Below the pieces are notes generated by a model. The model ran no database searches. It was given only the letters and a program-made list of their open reading frames with translations, and was not told the origin of the DNA. 64,000 nt of DNA from NCBI GenBank assembly GCA_025602905.1, contig JAHLKI010000011.1, forward strand, positions 806,001 to 870,000, read 5' to 3'. This DNA comes from Phlyctochytrium arcticum. Taxonomy: Eukaryota > Chytridiomycota > Chytridiomycetes > Chytridiales > Chytridiaceae. Both the position numbers and the translations under genes were made by a program. Shown here in pieces: positions 9,592-22,198 of the stretch; the first letter of the stretch is position 1, and every line of letters starts with the position of its first letter.

Positions 9592-11507
9592 CTACCCCCG
9601 CCCCAAATACCGTTTCCAATCCCGCAAGAGCGCAGTCTGTGCCCCAAATATAATGAATGCCCAGATCCCAATCGTACCCGTCATAATATACGTCGCAACC
9701 ACCAACGATCCCGGCGGAATCTGGTCCGAAAATTTGGCCACACAAGTGTCTTGAGCGGACGTTATAGGTAATGCCGTGATGATGCATTTGATGAAGGCGC
9801 GGGCGGAGGGTGAATTGTAGCCGAAATTGGCTTTTGCGGTGTAGAGATGGACGTAGAAGGCGGCGTAGAGAATGGAATTGATGCAGAAGATGAGGCCTAG
9901 GAGGAGGGCCCGCCAGTTGAGTTTGACGAGTTGGATGAATTGGCGGTGCCGGGTTGATCGTTTTGAAGAGGAGGAGCCGGGTCGGTTGTTGAAAGTCGGT
10001 CCTTGGGAACCGCTTTTGCGCAATTCAAAGGATGCGTCACTCTCATATCCGTCTTCTCCTCCTCCTGATGAAGATGACGATGAGGATGATGAGGAGGATA
10101 GGGTGGACGGGTCCTTAGCCGTCCTAAGAATATAAATAAACGTCCAGAGTTGGGCCAAAAACGCCGGAGCGAGAAACACAATTTGGGTTATGAAAAATAA
10201 AGGCAAGGCGGCAGATTTGGTAATGAAGCATACGGCGCCGGACGATGCGTCAATGTTGTTGGTGGCTAGGGCGGTGAACGCTAGTGCAATGGGGATTCCC
10301 CAGCAGATGAGGATACCGTAGCGTTTGTACCGGCGGAGAATGTCGGAGTGGTGGACGATGGTTAGGTGTCTAGAGTTTGAAAACATATTAGTTTTTTGAT
10401 TGAACGGAGGAGGGTATGAACCTATACTTACAAGTTGAAAATCATGTAGGCTCCCCACATGATGGTCCCATGCACGGCAAACAGCAGCATGGTCCCTTGT
10501 ACCGCACAAAGCGTATTATTGGCCGCTGTGCTCGGCGTGACTCCATCCGCCGCACACTGCATATTCCGCGGATTAACAATCACATAAAACCCGACACTGG
10601 CCCATAGTACGATCCCGACCAAAAAGTGCAGGACGATATCGGCGGGATGCTGGCGGCGGCCGGGGAGGACGGCATAGGAGACTAACACGTAGAGACTGAG
10701 AAAGAAGGCGACTAGGTGGAGGATGTGGTGGATGTGGACGTGGAGGTCGTAGATCCCTGGGGGGCGGAAGAATTGCTCAATGGGGCAGGGTGCGCAGCAG
10801 GGACCGTTGCAGGTTGGGGGGCCTGTTTGTTGGGGCCAGTAAGGGTTGGGAATGAAGGGCCAGGTGCAGGTAGCATTTTTACCTATAAGAAATAGTGGCG
10901 TCTAGTATTTTTGAATACACCCAATGGTATTTTCGAGATATAGATACTTACTGTCCATCAGATTAGCCGTGTTCAAACAGGTAGCAGTCGTGCCTCCTGG
11001 CAGTGTAGCATCATCCACAAACGCCGTAGTCCGATTAAACGCCGGATCCATCACCCCCTCACACCCCGGCAATATCAAATTCGTCACCCCCGCCCGCTCC
11101 AAAACTCCCAAACACGACTCTCGCACTCTCCGACAACTACTCTTGCAAACCCGTTGTTCTTTCCCCGTCGTCATCGTCGTATTTCCTACCGCGCAGTGCG
11201 GATAGGCTTGCGCACAGACCAACTGCTGTATCCCTCTCGCGCAAGTATAATCTACGATGCCGATATCAATCATGTTGGAGGAACTCAGGATTTGGGTTAG
11301 GGACCGGTCGGTTATGGCGCTCTGGGGGTTGGAGGTTGGGTATGTGACGCCTAGACTGGTGCATAGGCCGCGGTACGGAACTGGTGTGCATTGTTGTTGT
11401 TGTTGTTGGGCGAGTGAAGGGATGGCGGCAAAGACTAGGCAGATGAGGACATGGAGGAGGATGTGGCGGGGTGGGTATCGTCTTGATGATGATGACGATG
11501 GGTGCAT
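9592..11507 (-). CDS. Frizzled/Smoothened-like seven-TM receptor (594 aa)
   Basis: Three exons: 11507-10952, 10882-10432 and 10369-9592, with phases consistent. The protein begins with a signal peptide (hydrophobic LLHVLICLVFAAIPSLA), a short glutamine run and a cysteine-rich domain at about residues 38-190 with the frizzled-type spacing (CTPVPYRGLC, DYTC, CAQAYPHC, CKSSCRRVRESC). A cysteine-rich linker and seven membrane helices follow, with a long serine-rich cytoplasmic loop between helices 5 and 6 that contains a run of 12 serines. The short tail ends QTALLRDWKRYLGRG. The animal KTxxxW Dishevelled-binding motif is not present in canonical form; QT...W is the closest. Such receptors are known in early-diverging fungi and amoebae, without Wnt ligands. 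It probably acts at the plasma membrane as a receptor with unknown ligand. Confidence 0.85.
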
Positions 11508-13733
11508 TGCTTCCCTCTTTCAAAGTACCCAAAAGAACTCTCTTTCTTTCTCGTTTTTTGTGTCTAGGATGTGTATAAAAAGACTTTGAGCTTTTGCTTG
11601 AATGATGGATGATGCCCCCGCCAAATATAAAAAGCCGTGAAACGTCCAAGATATAACTGAGCCGAAAAAAATGGTTGAACAGAGCAGACTTGTAGGTTTG
11701 TATTTTTTGTGATGGTCGTAGGACGTGGTGGGTTGGAGATGTAGTTGTAAAGAAGGTAGATTGGTCGGGATATAGTTTGTTTTGGTATTGTATTCCCTCA
11801 GTCTTTGCCAAAGTTGGTTTTGTTGATGGTGATGATGGGGTGGGTAGGCAGGATAATAATTATGTTGAGCGTGTGTCTAGATTCTAGAAGTAACCAATGA
11901 TGCCGGGAGGGAAATCAACTCTGTGCTGCTCTTCAAATATGATTGAGAGAGCAAACTATGATATCTACAATGTTGGGTTCGTGAGTGATCAGAGGTAAAA
12001 GCGGGAGGTTTTGGGCTGGTCGCGGATCGGGGCAAACCGTCCAGCTTGAACGCTTTTTGAGATGTTTGCATTTGTTGACCCCAGCAAGCAAAAAAACTAT
12101 ACGGGGGGAGGCCCAAGCTTCTCTATCTCTCCTCTCCCTCCTCATTCAAAACATGGAATGAAATAATACGGAGATGTAAGAAGGACTACAAACCAATGTT
12201 CAAACTCCCAAGTTTTTGTGTTAGTTTTTGAAACGTATTCGGAAGAGATGATATGGTACATTTGAGAGAAGATTCATGAACAATTTCCTCAGTGCTGCTG
12301 GTCAATGAGACCAGGGGACTTTGGCGTTGAACGCGATTTAGTACATGAAGCGCGTCCTTTGACACGATGTTTCATCCTACACTTTTTTAGTCACCATATA
12401 TAACAAACAGAGCAAGGGGGGACATGCGCTCAAAATCGGTTGTACAATGGGTCTCCATAGCACATTGTCAAAGAGTTGTAGTTTGTCTCATATACATCGA
12501 CCGGAGGTTGGATGTGTAATGGCTTTGACTTCAAAACAATCAATGAACCCTCGGAGCGCAGAGGCTCCTGTATATGACATTGCTGTTTGGAAATGGGATG
12601 AGACTTGGGGGATTGGAAAAATTTAGTTTTCATTTGTTGAGGTTTGACCTAGCATGTACTGTAGTTCAAGAATTTTGGATGTATAGCTTCTCGGTGGCGG
12701 AATTATGCCACCGATAATCATACTTGAATTTGACATCATCCAATCGCATAAAAGGCCCTCTGATTTGGTGAGTTTGGATGCTGCTGTTCTACGGATTCCT
12801 ATAGATAGTTGGAGTTTTGCAAAGGCCAAGTATACGGAATACACATCGCGCTGGATCTATTAAAATGACATTGTCAATTATTCACCGCATGCCATTTGCC
12901 ACCAATAGGAAACTTTTGACAAAAAGAACTCCAGATGGAATACCTATGTTTAATATTATTGAGGGGTCAGACACTGCTGAAAGGAGGACAGTCGGATCTT
13001 GAATGATTAATTAAGTTTGAGTATTGTTTTACTGGCTGGTGCGTATTGATTGACCTCCGCCCAAAAGTATGAAACTTTTAGCTTCCACCTATAGGTAATT
13101 ACCAAACAAGATTTGAAGAATGATGTGTTCCGCCAATAAGTATCAGATAAGCTGAGCTTCTGCTATGGTTTTTTCCCGTTTGTTTCAGATCGGGTCGTGC
13201 TCACAATGATGCGTTTTGAACAAAGAGAATGCATAGGCTTTGGTGGTGGTCGGAACCACATATTGGAGTGCTTGGGACAGGATTATGTATTGCGGCACAA
13301 ACCATAAAATGTATGGTTCACTGGACACTACACCGTATCAAACTTGACAAAATGTGGAATCCTAGATTTTTAGTCGATGGTATAGCAATTCTTAACCAAA
13401 GTAGATGTGTGGCACTCGTTAATTGTAGGACTTCAAGCCAATACCCTCAACGAGGGCGCTAGGCAAAACTCTTTGAGGGAAATATCAAGTTACGCTGTTG
13501 AAATGACATGGTCGCGTCGATTTGTCATGAACGCGTCCACGCGTTTTGCTGAACACGTGCACGAAATCCAATCTCCAAAAAGTTCAAAAACTTTCCCATC
13601 CGTTCCCACACTTCAAATCCCAGTTCTGCAAAACTACCAGCAAAAGAAGGACATCAAGGATTAGGAAAAAAAGGGAGCAGTGGCCGTATTTATATGGAGG
13701 GCTGCAGGGTGTGAAGATCTACAAGCTCTTGCC
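11508..13733. other. 2.2 kb without a supported gene
   Basis: Shared upstream region of two divergent genes (Frizzled-like, minus; Pex30-like, plus). ORFs here are short, lack conserved motifs and have no convincing splice partners. Confidence 0.5.
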
Positions 13734-15848
13734 ATGACCTGGTTCTTTTCGTCCTCATCCTCCAAACGCTCATCGCCTGCCCGGCGCAAAATCGGTATCC
13801 CGTCAGCTCCCTCCTTTTCCACACTCTTTCAACGCGCATTCTCATATCATAGCCTGCAACCACCACCGCCAGATGTGTCCTTTTCCTCCTCGGCAGAACA
13901 GTATTTGTTGGATCAGCCGTCCGTGTCACCCGCTGCATCCCCAAAGCGGAGAGGCCTAAAGTCAAAGTTGGGTTCACCAGGTCGAGCCGCGGCATTACAG
14001 TCATCCATCGAGCCGGCTGTCATTACAATCAGCAATGGGCGTTGTGATCTGACTCCATTGACTGTCCGTTTGACGCCGTTACTGTTCTTTTCAAATCAGC
14101 TGGAAAGCGTGGTCAACTGGAGAGATCCCGTCAAGAACTGCATATGGCTCAGTGTGTGGTGTATGCTCTGTAAGTTTCTTGAATTTGCGTTATACAACTA
14201 GCGAATCCAAAACTAACGTTTTCGGGTTTGTTTACTTTGACTGGTTTGGCATAGGCTATTATCCGATTTTTCTGATTGTCACTCCACAACTTATTCTGAT
14301 TGTTCTCATTTTGCGCAATTACGAGCGGGGCCAGTTTCGAGATGGAGCTTTACATCACCGCGGTCAGAGTGCAACGAAATGGCCGAGCTGGTTGCGAATT
14401 GTAAAGGAAGAGAGTGACGATCACCGCCGAAATCTGGAGGTAAAGAAGAACTTTTTATCATTACACATGAAACTGGAGTGAGTACTTACGTCCAATAAAT
14501 TCGCGGATTATTATAGTTTTTGCAACGGACTGTCGAAGCGGTAGGCATCGATTTTTTGGCGTACGTGTTTTTTTGATTGCCAAGGGGAGAATTTGATCCC
14601 GTTGAAGTGAATAGTTGAGAGCAAGCATCGCATCCGTGGTCCGATATCATGATTATAGTGTCATTTGCTAAATACCTTTTCCTCGTTTACAGTACTGCCA
14701 GTTCTACGATGCGTTCATTGTGCGACTCCAAACATTGACATGGCACCCTCACCCTCACATCACGCTCCGAACCCTTCGCCACGCAGTGTTGTCCATCCCG
14801 CTCACATGGCTCATCTATTTCGCTATTCCGTTCAACTACATCCTGCTCGTTGGTTCACTTACTGCTTTAGCAGGGTCGCGGGCGGGACGGGTGACGGGAC
14901 TCGCCCGGTTGGGTATTTGGCCAGTGACCTTGTTGGGGCGAATGATGGGTGGGATGTGGGAGACTTGGAAAGCGCTGGAACCCTTCCTGATTGGATGGCC
15001 TCCAGCCTCTGACAGTTTTTCAGTCATGGAGGAGGATGAGGAGGAGGAGGAGGACGCAGGGGAAGGTGATATCCTGGAGCCAGTGTCAGATTGGGTCCCG
15101 CCGGCATCCGTTGCGCAAGACTTGACCCCAAAACATACATTTACGCGTTCACCCCCACCACGAAGACTACCGCTAGTTCCTTCCATCAACCTTGAGCCCC
15201 CCGCTTCTCGATCATCAAGTCTAATCCCTCCAGCACGACCAGTAACCTACACAACATCGGCGTCAATTCCCCGCTCGTCTTCTCCACAACCATATTATCA
15301 GCAACCCCATCAACTTCTGCGTCCTCCCTCTCTAGCTGTCCCACCCATCGCACCCCCTCAACCTGCCCCTCCGCCAGATCCAGTCGTCAACATTGCCGTT
15401 TTTGAAAATCAACGTTGGTGGGCTGGTCAGTTATTCTTTCTGCCCTTATTGTCCAAGACCATATGTCTCATTTTGCAATTACATATTAAAACAGGTCCTG
15501 GCTGGATATCTCGCCTGCTCCCAAGTGAACGGCCCCCATGGTCAGATATCACTGGTACAATTGCCTGTCCAACTCTGGCCGACCATCAACTCCCAGGCCC
15601 AGACTGGGAGTGGGACGACCCAACATGGCAGCTGGACGATGAATGGGCCGAGACGGACCGAGATGGCTGGGTGTATAGGTATGCATTCTCCTTTTGTTGG
15701 TCACCACTTCTCCCCTTCTAACATGGCGGCTTCTAGCGACCATAATTGGGGCAACCGTAGCTCACAGCCCGCTGTGATCTCGCTCACCCGGCAACGACGC
15801 TGGATCAGGGGGATGCGGCATAAGTCTGGAAGTTTGGCATTGCCTTGA
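13734..15848 (+). CDS. Pex30-like peroxin with dysferlin domain (557 aa)
   Basis: Six exons: 13734-14169, 14255-14439, 14517-14540, 14693-15425, 15495-15678 and 15737-15848, all in phase. The N-terminus is serine/proline-rich. A reticulon-like membrane region follows, with hairpins around NCIWLSVWCMLC-YYPIFLIVTPQLILIVLI and a second pair at LSIPLTWLIYFAIPFNYILLVG. A long acidic and proline-rich linker leads to a C-terminal dysferlin domain: VFENQRWWAG, LLPSERPPWSD, then DRDGWVYSDHNW and RRWIRG, the hallmark W/R residues of DysF-N and DysF-C. Members act at ER-peroxisome contacts to control peroxisome number and vesicle budding. Exon 3 encodes only eight residues (FLQRTVEA). The exact paralogue (Pex23, Pex24, Pex30-32) cannot be assigned. 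Confidence 0.85.
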
Positions 15849-16151
15849 GAACCAACGCGTGCCATGCCACCCAGTTCATTCAACAACAATCTTTGACGCA
15901 CACAATTATGTATACCAATGTATTTCACTACCAGACCTTGTCAATATTTTGCCGACATTTGTTTTTTCAATGCAATGCATATCAGTAACTGCAACATAGG
16001 ACTGGTGACGTATCGATGCTGGAATTGCAGGTGAATACTTGGTGCATATCCGCTACCGGAAAAAGTCTTTGTATCGACACACATCGCTGCGAAAATAGGC
16101 TCTGCCCATGTGTGACACATCCTGTCATGCTTGTGGTGAAACAGAAAGTCA

Positions 16152-17877
16152 CTAGACCACCTCTCTTGTGGGAATTGTCACCGATTCATCATGCCACATG
16201 ATGACCACATCTTCATGTCTAACCCCAACCACGCCTGTCGCAGCCCATTCTTTCACACGTGGCCAATTGACCAGCTTCCCCGCGGTGGAAGTCTCGTTCC
16301 AGAGCGACGGAATGAAATATATGCCGGGGCCGATTGTAAATGCAGTACCAAAATGGACGTGCAGCTCCTTTGGGGCAATGCCATAGTCGTATAGATCTAG
16401 TCCTATGCGAACAATTGTCGGTTAAATGATGTAAAATTGGAAAACTTAATTTCAGTGTGGGCAAATGGCTCAACTTACCAACGTGATGCCCTATTTCATG
16501 TGGCATAAATATTCTCCAAGCCTGTGAAGTTATTACGTCGCCCGATGTCACACCCTCCAGGAAAAAACCATGTTCAAGCAACTCATCCACCAAAACCTCT
16601 GTCGCAATTGGGTAGACGTCCAACCAAGACATTATGGGAGGAGTGACTCTACGTATAACAGCCGCTTGGATCCGTTTCACCATGTCGATTAGTTCCGTAT
16701 CTGCGCCAGGTCGCGGGAGCCACGTCCGTGTCAAGCTAGATGCGTAACCCATATATTCGGGAGCAGCGTCAACTAAGAGCGTTTGTGGAGATGGTTCTGG
16801 CTGATCGGGAAAAAACCCTTTGTAACCATTTGACTCGTCTTCGCCAACTCGGTGGTGCAAGACTGCAGTGTGGCGATCTAGTGCGATAACGGGTGGATAA
16901 GCTTGTAAACGAGTGTAGCAGTATGCAGAATGATGCTTGAACTGCGCTGCTAGAGTTGTTTCTGAGGGGCGAGTTCTTCAAATCGGGTCAATGTTGATAT
17001 TGAGGATCAGGACGTTACCTGAGATATGGATGTTCTGACTTATCGTCTCTTTTATCCCTCGATGGGCATAACTGGCCACCCGACTTGCATACTCGATTGC
17101 TTTCAGCTCCTCGCCACCTTTACTCTTCCTGGCATAATAAAACCTTTCTGTAAATTCCGGCACTTCTTCCACGACATGGTCCTCCAAATCAATCAAATGG
17201 GAAATCTGGGAAATGTCCGTTGTGTGAAAATGTTTAAACTGTGGCAGACGCGAAGACCAGTTTCTTGGGGTCCATATCTCGTGAATCCGCCGTTCAGCAA
17301 GGTGGGTCTCAAATGAGGGGTACGAGCCCGAAAAGATCTCCTCGCGCTGCGACAACTCTGGCAAGATGAGTGCCACATGGTAAAATTCATGATCCGGGCT
17401 GATAGGACCTCCTGGTGGTGGGGAATACCAGAGCGCCAAGGCAGCATTGGCGACCCAAAGATCGCCGGCAATGTACATAGCATTCGCGTTCGTCCGCCAA
17501 TTATCAATCTCCACATCGGCATCTAAACGGTGTAGGCGTGGGCCGGTGGGGAAAAGGAACAGATGGTCTACCCAATAGATCCAAGGAACCTGCCGTTGCC
17601 ACAAGAACCCCGTCAACTCTGCGCCAACCCTCTTGTGATTCTCGCGGAATAACTCGGTGGTGTTAATTTCTGGTAGTGGTGGGCAAGTGTATATCGGGCG
17701 ATAAATTGGCGAGACGCGGGTACGGCTGTAGGTGATTAAAAGGATTATTCCTGTACAGACTACGAGAAGTACGCTGCTGACATGGCGAAAGGCCGTTGAT
17801 CGTGAAGGCTGGGATGGACGAGAAATCAAGTACGGCGGCGGGAGACCCAGACGAGGTGGGGAGAGAGACGACTTCAT
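16152..17877 (-). CDS. Membrane-anchored M24 prolidase-like protein, probably catalytically dead (530 aa)
   Basis: Exons 17877-17019, 16961-16479 and 16402-16152. The N-terminal signal anchor is VSSVLLVVCTGIILLITY. A creatinase/prolidase N-domain and a pita-bread M24 domain follow. Compared with its intact neighbour (19,633-21,410) and with known prolidases, the first metal aspartate is kept (VDAAPEY). The second aspartate of the GYASD motif is serine (GYASS), the histidine in PHEIGHH is kept, the glutamate of TIEPGIYF is glycine (TIGPGIYF), and the final RHED glutamate is kept. About 22 residues before this motif are deleted. Two of the five metal ligands are therefore gone, while the frame and splice sites remain open. 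This suggests a pseudoenzyme, or a gene early in decay. The first ATG in frame is 17877; upstream codons lack ATG. Confidence 0.8.
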
Positions 17878-19632
17878 TCTCACTGTGTATGCCTCCAATG
17901 TCGCATTTGGATGTCGGGAGGATTAGCAGTTTGGATTCAAGGGCATATAGGATCCGGTCGGAAATGCGACGCGCGCGATTGTAGTGACGCGAGCAGCAGC
18001 ATGACTGTGCCACTCACCGCCGGACATCATATCTGGTTGGTCTGTGACGGTCTGCGTCAAAGACAGTCTAGATGAGTGGTTTTTATATACAGGGTACGTA
18101 CATAAAGTGCAAGGAAAAGATGGAAGCAAACGTCTTTTGGGGGAGATTTGGCATTTGAGCCTGGGGGCCGCGCAGACCAGTTCAAACGCACACATGATGT
18201 AGAGCCATGTATTTTAATACCACCAATATTACAGAACAGAGAGCACTCTCCTTCGCAGTAGCTAGGGGTGTACAAAATACTAAGAATCTACCAACAGGAC
18301 ACTAACAAAATCTCGCTCTTCACTTGTATTGCTCAAAGTGAAACTCCCGATGTTATCCCTCCCACCAACCAAATTATACACTGTTAGTTTTGTTGCTCCC
18401 AATCCTGTGGTGCACAAATGTGGTGTATTTTTCGTTTTCCAGGTCGTCCCGCTTGTCCAACAGCTTCAATAGCATGGTGGGAGTCGTATCCAGTTTCTGG
18501 GCGTGCCCAAGGGTCTTTTCAAGAAGAGAACTCAGAGTGCTTCTCGTTGTTTCGTCCAGCATTTCCACAATTTTTGGTTGGGAAAGGTCTAGAATCCCGT
18601 AGTATGTACGATTGAACCTCCCGTTTCCGGCCGGGAGACTCTGTATTCTTTGGATGTGGTGGCGAAGGTCATTTTGATCAGTTGGTAGCTCTTTCAACTT
18701 ATTCGCTGATGTTTGTTCCTCTTTTTCTTCGGAGTGTGATGTCTATCACATCGCTTAGCGGGTTGTTTTGTGCAAGGTACCGTCTTTTGGTGGGGCGTTG
18801 ATTGTACGTACTGGCGTCGCGGACCGGCGGTAGTTTCAGATGGTGTCTTCTCTTCCGTACCATATTGGCAGTCATGAACTCCAGTCCAGACAATCCGAAA
18901 ACATGGATCCATGGAGGCGATCTTGTCCCTGGGTACATTGCGATTGAACAGCGTTTCGAAACGCGAGATCCAAGTTCTCAAACGAAAGTTTGACCAAGCG
19001 GAGCTTGCGCCCCTGTGGGGGCAGCCGGCAGGCGGAAACCCCGCTAAAGAAATGTTGAAGATGGCAGCTTGATACAGCACAATGTGCTGACACTTTTCCA
19101 GGGAAATTTTCCCCTTCTCGATGTGGAGGTGAATGTGTGTGTCGGCAGAGACTGTTGAGGGCAAGGTGTGGTTTCAATCCAGTTGCGGCTCTTAACCTGA
19201 GTGAAAACTAGGATGTATTCCTTCCGGGACCACCTCAAGAGTCCCGTTATATAGAAGAAACGCATGTCTATGTGATACATGGTGAGACAACCAAGCACAG
19301 CTACTGATGTGGGAATATTGCTCCGAGGCGGGGTCAATTAACTAGGCGGGGGCACAGTCACAAGGTGTTATCGTTCGTCAGGGACTTCTGGAGGGACCTG
19401 TCAAGGCAGAAGCGATGCTTATCATAACAACTCCTGTCACTCCCCCACCAATTTATTTCAATACTAGTCCGGTAACATTGGCCTTCACTTCTCTTTCCGG
19501 AAATAATGGCCAAATAGAGCGCTGCCCGACCTTTGCTGGCATTCCTCTTCAGATCAGGGGAAGCTGCATCTCACCCACACTGGAACTGAAGTGATCAGAA
19601 TTGTTGCTTGCATGTGGTGAAATAGGAAGGCA
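17878..19632. other. Spacer between the two M24 genes
   Basis: 1.75 kb. It holds the promoter of the inactive paralogue and the unrecognised minus-strand ORFs described separately at 18,374-19,164. Nothing else is supported. Confidence 0.5.
18374..19164 (-). CDS. Hypothetical protein(s) between the M24 genes
   Basis: Two adjacent minus-strand ORFs in different frames: 19164-18694 (156 codons, ending in a very basic tail, HHTPKKKRNKHQ) and 18697-18374 (107 codons, helical and charged, LLEKTLGHAQKLDTTPTMLLKLLDKRDD). They touch at 18,695 and could be one gene joined by a short intron or broken by a frameshift. I found no splice pair that joins them cleanly. No family is recognised. The composition of the second piece is protein-like. 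Confidence 0.3.
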
Positions 19633-21410
19633 CTAGACCACCTCGCTTGTCGGGACCGTCACCGACCCATCATGCCACATGATGACCACATCTTCATGTC
19701 TTGCCCCACCCACGCCAGGCGCAGCCCATTCTCTCACTCGTGTCCAATTGACCAGCTGTCCGGCGCTGGAAGTCTCGTTCCAGAGCAAGGGGATAAAGTA
19801 GATCCCGGGCTCGATGGTAAACGCCATCCCCGGAACAATCAGATAGTCACTACCCGATGATGGTGCGGCAAACCCCATATGATGCGGGGTAGGCTTGCTT
19901 GGGTCTGCCAAGAAGTTTTCATTGGGAATGGGGTCATGTACATCTAGCCCTATGTTGACAAATCATCAGATGAATGTTTTGAACACACCGGACAAAATCA
20001 GAAACGTAGCATGAACTCACCAACGGGATGCCCCAACCCATGTGGCATAAACATCTTCCAAGCCTGCGTATCAAGTATTTCATCAACATTGACCCCCTTG
20101 CGAAATATACCATGGCTGAGCAACTCTTGCGCCAAAGTCCGTGTCGCGACTTCGACCAAGGTCGACCAGTGAATGTCATGTTTAGCTTCCTTTATCTTCT
20201 TTATGGCCGCCGCTTGGATTCGCTTCACCATGTCTATTAGTTCTGTATCTGCGGCTGGTCGCGTTGGCCACGTCCGTGTCAAGTCAGACGCGTAACCCAT
20301 GTATTCGGAAGCAGCGTCGACTAAGAGCGTTTGTGGCGATGGCTCTGGTTGATCAGGAAGAGACCCTTCATAACCATTTGACTCATCTTCACCAACTCGG
20401 TAGTGTAAGACTGCAGCGTGGCGACCTAGCCCGACAATAGGTGGGTAGGCTTGTAAACGGGTGTAGCAAAGTGTAGAGTGATATTTGATTTGCGCTGCTA
20501 GAGTTGATTCTAGGGGAAGAGTCCTTCAGATTGGTTCGATATTGTTACTGTGAGTTAGGACCTTACCTGAAATGCGGATCTTATGCCTGAGAACATCTCG
20601 TATTCCTCGATGGACATGAGTGGCCACTCGACTTGCATACTCAATCGCTTTCAGCTCTTCAGTATTTTTTCGCTCCCGCGCGGTGTTCATTGTCAACGTA
20701 ATGAGAAGCTCGTCTTCTTCTACGGCATGTTCCTTCAAATCAATCAAGTGGGAAATGAGGGAAACATCCTTTGTGATAACTCGCTCAAACTCTGAAATGC
20801 GTAAAGACAAGTTCCCGGGTGTCCATATCTCGTGGATCCGCGATTCAGCAAAGTGGGTTGCAAATGAGGGATAAGAGCCCGAAAAGACCTCCTCGCGCTG
20901 CGACAACTCGGGCAAGATGAGCGCCACACCCAAACATATCCCAGCGTCCGCTTTACAGTTTGGGCCCTGCTTCATCCAAATGGCCAATGCAGCATTGGCG
21001 ACCCAAAGCTCGCCGGCAATGTACATGGCATCCCCGCTCGTCCGCCAATCATCAATCTCCATATCAGCATCTAAGCGATGTGGGCGTGGGCCGGTTGGGA
21101 AAATGACTAAAGTGGTATTTCTCTCATCAATTGGAAAAGATCTGCCAATATGGCGGGCAAGACTGTGATGATTCTTGAAGAATAAGTCGGCGGTGTTGAT
21201 CTTTGGTAGTGGTGGGCAAGTGTATTTCGGTCGATAAATTGGTGAGATGCGGGTATAGCTGTAGGTCAACAGGAGAAATATTGCTGTACATAGAACGAGA
21301 AGTACGCTGCTGGCAATGGGAAATGCTGCTGATTGTGAAAGCCGGGACGGACGAGAAATGAAGTACGGCGGCGGCAGACCGAGACGAGGCAGGGAGAGAG
21401 ACGACTTCAT
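19633..21410 (-). CDS. Membrane-anchored M24 metallopeptidase, prolidase-like (549 aa)
   Basis: Exons 21410-20567, 20509-20021 and 19949-19633. The start ATG is at 21410, followed by MKSSLS. A type-II signal anchor (ASSVLLVLCTAIFLLLTY) would place the rest in the lumen, periplasm or cell exterior. The N-domain spans about residues 45-280 and the M24 domain about 285-549. All five metal ligands are present: D in VDAASEY, D in GYASDLTRTW, H in PHGLGHPVGLDVHD, E in TIEPGIYF and E in RHEDVVIMW. It should hydrolyse X-Pro dipeptides or N-terminal X-Pro bonds. A membrane-anchored prolidase is unusual, because the common fungal and animal enzymes are soluble. The neighbouring inactive paralogue has the same intron positions and the same 57-base first intron. 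Confidence 0.85.
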
Positions 21411-21419
21411 TCTCACTGC

Positions 21420-22090
21420 TTATTATGATTGCGGACGATGATCTGCGATGCCCCGCGTTGGCAGGTTGCCGTGACGTGAGCATCATGATGACTGTGCCAC
21501 TGGTCGAACCTCTCTATGAATCGAAGTGGGAACTTCCATAATAGCACTGTTCAGCCGCCGCGACTTGCATGCAGAGTTTGCATGCAGAGTTCTATTACTC
21601 GAGTATAGTTTAGGCAGTTCTCCTATTGTACTACATCTTATAAAAAGGGTAACCGTTGTATCGCGCTGAAAATGAAAACCAATCACGATAATACCCTCGA
21701 AATTCATCCTACAACTGCCTATCCCGTAGCTACACGCGGCCCGCCTAGAGAAGAAGGGAACTCAGAACCCATACTAGCCTTGGCTTCATTCAAATTCTGT
21801 AAGAAAAGATAAGTACCGGGAGCGCTCAGACTTTGAAATCATCGGCTCCCACCTCGAGCATTTGCTCCTTATGTTTCTCAAAGATCATTTGGACGTCAGC
21901 TCGTTTCATATTGGCGACAATGTGTTATATATTAAATATCTTTCAGTTTCTTCGCCGGGGTGTGGGCCGCCTTCAACAAGTTGTTGCTCTGAGAGAGTTC
22001 CCGCAGACATTCTATATAATCTCTTTGAAAATCGTCTCGGTATATCTGGAGGTCTTTTTTCGTGTTGAGGTAGATTCCAGGGAAGCAGCT
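21420..22090. repeat. Segmental duplication: flank of the intact M24 gene
   Basis: Matches 850-1410 near the left pseudogene (see that entry). It contains the direct repeat TTTGCATGCAGAG-like/TTGCATGCAG near 21,565-21,592. The region would include the promoter of the intact M24 gene. Confidence 0.65.
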
Positions 22091-22198
22091 TTGCCCGATT
22101 CGATAATTCAGGATGATATTCGGAGGTGCCAAGATGGAACTTGAATGATGGATCATGGAAGTCAGCGCAATTAAATAGCCAGCCACGCGGAACCGCGA

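Noticed and set aside
14665..15189. Alternative ORFs inside the Pex30-like gene
   Set aside because: The spliced frame carries the dysferlin signature; these are shadows.
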